A DNA stretch of 64,000 nucleotides from Prolixibacter bellariivorans ATCC BAA-1284. GTDB lineage: Bacteria; Bacteroidota; Bacteroidia; Bacteroidales; Prolixibacteraceae. Location of the stretch: NCBI RefSeq assembly GCF_000621705.1, contig NZ_KK211332.1, positions 474,323 through 538,322 of the forward strand. The letters are read 5' to 3'. The notes under the pieces were generated by a model. That model searched no databases. It worked only from the letters and a program-made list of their open reading frames with translations, and was not told the origin of the DNA. Numbering within the stretch: position 1 is the first letter of the stretch; each line of letters opens with the position of its first letter. Positions 62,263-64,000 of this stretch are shown here, one piece after another. The position numbers were made by a program, and so were the translations under genes.

Positions 62263-62778
62263 TTAATTCTTATATCCAAGTTTCTGCAGTACCTGATCAC
62301 TTAAATCGTATTTGGGATTCGTATACAGCATACTCATACCCGAAGAACGGTCAAAGATTACGGCATAACTACCTTGTTCCGCAATTTCCTGGATTGCATT
62401 ATAAACGTCGTCCTGAATAGGTTTAATCAGCGCCTCTCGCTTTTTATACAAATCCCCCTCAGGGCCAAAATACTGCCGCTGCAGTTTCTTGTATTCTTTC
62501 TCTTTCGAAACGATGACATCCTCCCGACGGCGTTTCATATCATCAGACAACAACACCGATTCGGCCTGAAAATCCTTGTACATTTGATCCAACTCAGCGT
62601 GAAGCGTTTCCAGCTCTTTCTGATATTGCTTCGAAATTTTATCCAGTTGATCCTGCGCCGCATGGTAAGCTGGAATATTATCAAGAATATATTTTGTATC
62701 GACGTAAGCATACTTTTGGGCATATGTATAGCCCACCATGCTTACTAACAGTGTAAAAAGGAGAACGATCTTTTTCAT
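62263..62778 (-). CDS. OmpH/Skp family periplasmic chaperone (first copy)
   Basis: The 171-residue protein has a signal peptide (MKKIVLLFTLLVSMVGYTYAQ) and the Skp-like core (KYAYVDTKYILDNIPAYHAAQDQLDKISKQYQKELETLHAELDQMYKDFQAES). The C-terminal part (VYNAIQEIAEQGSYAVIFDRSSGMSMLYTNPKYDLSDQVLQKLG) is the conserved end domain. It is the first of two copies directly after bamA. Confidence 0.92.
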   Translation of the reverse strand: MKKIVLLFTLLVSMVGYTYAQKYAYVDTKYILDNIPAYHAAQDQLDKISKQYQKELETLHAELDQMYKDFQAESVLLSDDMKRRREDVIVSKEKEYKKLQRQYFGPEGDLYKKREALIKPIQDDVYNAIQEIAEQGSYAVIFDRSSGMSMLYTNPKYDLSDQVLQKLGYKN

Positions 62779-62837
62779 AATTCGTGTTTTGAATGAAATT
62801 TCTCAAACAAAAGCAAAAACCAGACCAACTTTTCAGC

Positions 62838-64000
62838 TTAGAATTGCTGGCCTATGATAAAGTGGAACTGACTTCCGTTTGCGTTCGCCTTGTAAGCATC
62901 ATCAAATCCGTAACCCCAGTCAAATCCCATCAAACCAAACATCGGCAGGAAGATACGGACTCCAAGACCAGCTGAACGGCGAATATCAAACGGGTTATAG
63001 TCTGAGAAATCATACCAGGAATTACCACCTTCGGCAAATGCCAACCCATAAATTGTGGCTGACTGACTCAGTGTAATCGGATAGTGAAGCTCCACCGTAA
63101 ATTTCTCATAAAGGTTACCTCCGCCAATTGGTGTTAACGAGTTATTCTCATAACCTCTCAATCCAATGACATCGCTACCGACCATACTATAACCAGACAT
63201 TCCATCACCTCCCAGCTTGAACTGCTCGAACGGAGAACGACGATCTTTATTGTAGTACCCCAAGAATCCAGCTTCAAATTTGGTTCGAAGTATTAACTTG
63301 TCATTTCTTGAAACCGGTGTATACACGTCACCTTTGAATTTCCACTTGTGATATTCGATCCATTTATATCGCTGAGATTTGGATAAATTCGGGTCAGCGT
63401 AGTTTACCCCGTCAAAAGACGAATATGGCGGCGTTAACTGAAGCGATAAAGAAAAATTGGATCCTCTACGGGTATATAATGGATTGTCAAGCGAGTTGCG
63501 CCCGAGAACCGTCTTGAAACTAAGGATATTAGAAGCCCCGTTACGAAATAGGAAATAATCCCAGTTCTGAAGATTAAACAACTGGTACGACACCTCATTG
63601 TAAAGAGTAAAGTAGTCATCAGGCCAACTCAGGCGTCGTCCTAACCCAACGGATGCACCAAACATTGTCATCTGCTGGGTAATCTGGTAATCGTACATGT
63701 TTGAGTATCCGCCATAACCACCGTAACTACTACCATAGTAACTACCGGAACCGTAACTTCCGTAACCATACGGGTTGTAGCCTCCATAGTTATAGGCGGA
63801 GTTACCACTTGTTTGTTTAGTGTAGGAAACTGATAAGCTAAATGAGTTCGGCTTCTTTCCTCCCAGCCAGGGTTCAATAAATGAAAAACTATATGACTGA
63901 TAATACGAACCGTTGGTCTGCGCACGCAAGCTCAGCGTTTGCCCGTCACCCGTTGGAAGCGGGCGCCATGCTTTTCCGTTGAAAATATTGCGAACTGAGA
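62838..64000 (-). CDS. bamA: BamA outer-membrane assembly factor, 3' part
   Basis: The frame runs off the right edge; translating back from 64000 adds SVRNIFNGKAWRPLPTGDGQTLSL before the first visible ATG-like codon, which is only TTG at 63929. The barrel domain shows SLRAQTNGSYYQSYSFSFIEPWLGGKKPNSF near the POTRA/barrel join, the conserved loop GYSMVGSDVIGLRGYENN, and a final aromatic strand (SQFHFIIGQQF) that is the C-terminal barrel signal. A glycine/tyrosine-rich insertion (nt 63693-63797) sits in an early extracellular loop. BamA inserts beta-barrel proteins and is essential. The N-terminal POTRA part lies beyond the window. Confidence 0.95.
   Translation of the reverse strand, partial: SVRNIFNGKAWRPLPTGDGQTLSLRAQTNGSYYQSYSFSFIEPWLGGKKPNSFSLSVSYTKQTSGNSAYNYGGYNPYGYGSYGSGSYYGSSYGGYGGYSNMYDYQITQQMTMFGASVGLGRRLSWPDDYFTLYNEVSYQLFNLQNWDYFLFRNGASNILSFKTVLGRNSLDNPLYTRRGSNFSLSLQLTPPYSSFDGVNYADPNLSKSQRYKWIEYHKWKFKGDVYTPVSRNDKLILRTKFEAGFLGYYNKDRRSPFEQFKLGGDGMSGYSMVGSDVIGLRGYENNSLTPIGGGNLYEKFTVELHYPITLSQSATIYGLAFAEGGNSWYDFSDYNPFDIRRSAGLGVRIFLPMFGLMGFDWGYGFDDAYKANANGSQFHFIIGQQF

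Overview
The window is chromosomal DNA from a member of the Bacteroidota, most likely class Bacteroidia. The guess of Marinilabiliales/Prolixibacteraceae is an impression, not a demonstration. Support for the phylum: families and gene orders typical of it (DUF5686 outer-membrane protein, BT_3928-type DoxX protein next to a DUF1599 protein and tpiA, bamA-ompH-ompH-murI, serC-serA-DUF1015, PPi-type phosphofructokinase, ATP-type PEP carboxykinase), -7 boxes of the form TAnnTTTG, and few recognisable Shine-Dalgarno sequences. I see no tRNA, rRNA, insertion sequence, prophage or CRISPR array; nearly all genes look like housekeeping or core accessory genes.

Layout. 1-8.5 kb: a DUF2807 lipoprotein, a catabolic-looking ornithine carbamoyltransferase/carbamate kinase pair, ftsK-lolA, pyruvate kinase and aroQ. 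8.6-20 kb: xerD, pckA, an SDR epimerase, PBP1A, a GH125 mannosidase with a Tat signal, and a coupled folP-cdaA-mscS operon. 20-31 kb: DUF1599-DoxX-tpiA, a DUF5686 protein, prmA, a phosphoesterase and a SPOR-like protein, sixA-rsmE-DUF4159, a flavin oxidoreductase, and a small secreted protein with four WM..YW repeats. 31-46.7 kb: pfp, an SPFH/Arc-like/Zn-ribbon operon, an ECF sigma factor, uvrA, a MATE exporter, a HEAT-repeat protein, a DHOD-like protein with YggS, a beta-barrel protein and serC-serA-DUF1015. 47-64 kb: gcvT, an orphan Hpt protein, a hydrolase, a receiver/PEP-synthase-like fusion, korAB, a gamma carbonic anhydrase, a sugar transporter with a nucleotidyltransferase-kinase pair, murI, two ompH genes and the 3' part of bamA.

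Together the metabolic genes (pfp, tpiA, pyk, pckA, korAB, arcC/argF, serA/serC, gcvT) describe a fermentative or anaerobic lifestyle that uses PPi-linked glycolysis, PEP carboxykinase, ferredoxin-linked 2-oxoacid oxidation and possibly citrulline fermentation. Envelope genes (bamA, ompH, lolA, PBP1A, murI, DUF5686) are well represented.

The most unusual content is intergenic. Three unrelated degenerate tandem arrays have periods of 42 bp (15031-15366), 41 bp (27348-27716) and about 22 bp (49802-50153). All units differ in sequence between arrays, but each array's best units contain a short palindrome of its own. They lie in three different gene contexts and are the best candidates for something undescribed. 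Other leads are inverted repeats in front of the SPFH/Arc operon, the sugar nucleotidyltransferase and the flavin oxidoreductase, and a double-receiver/ATP-grasp fusion protein.
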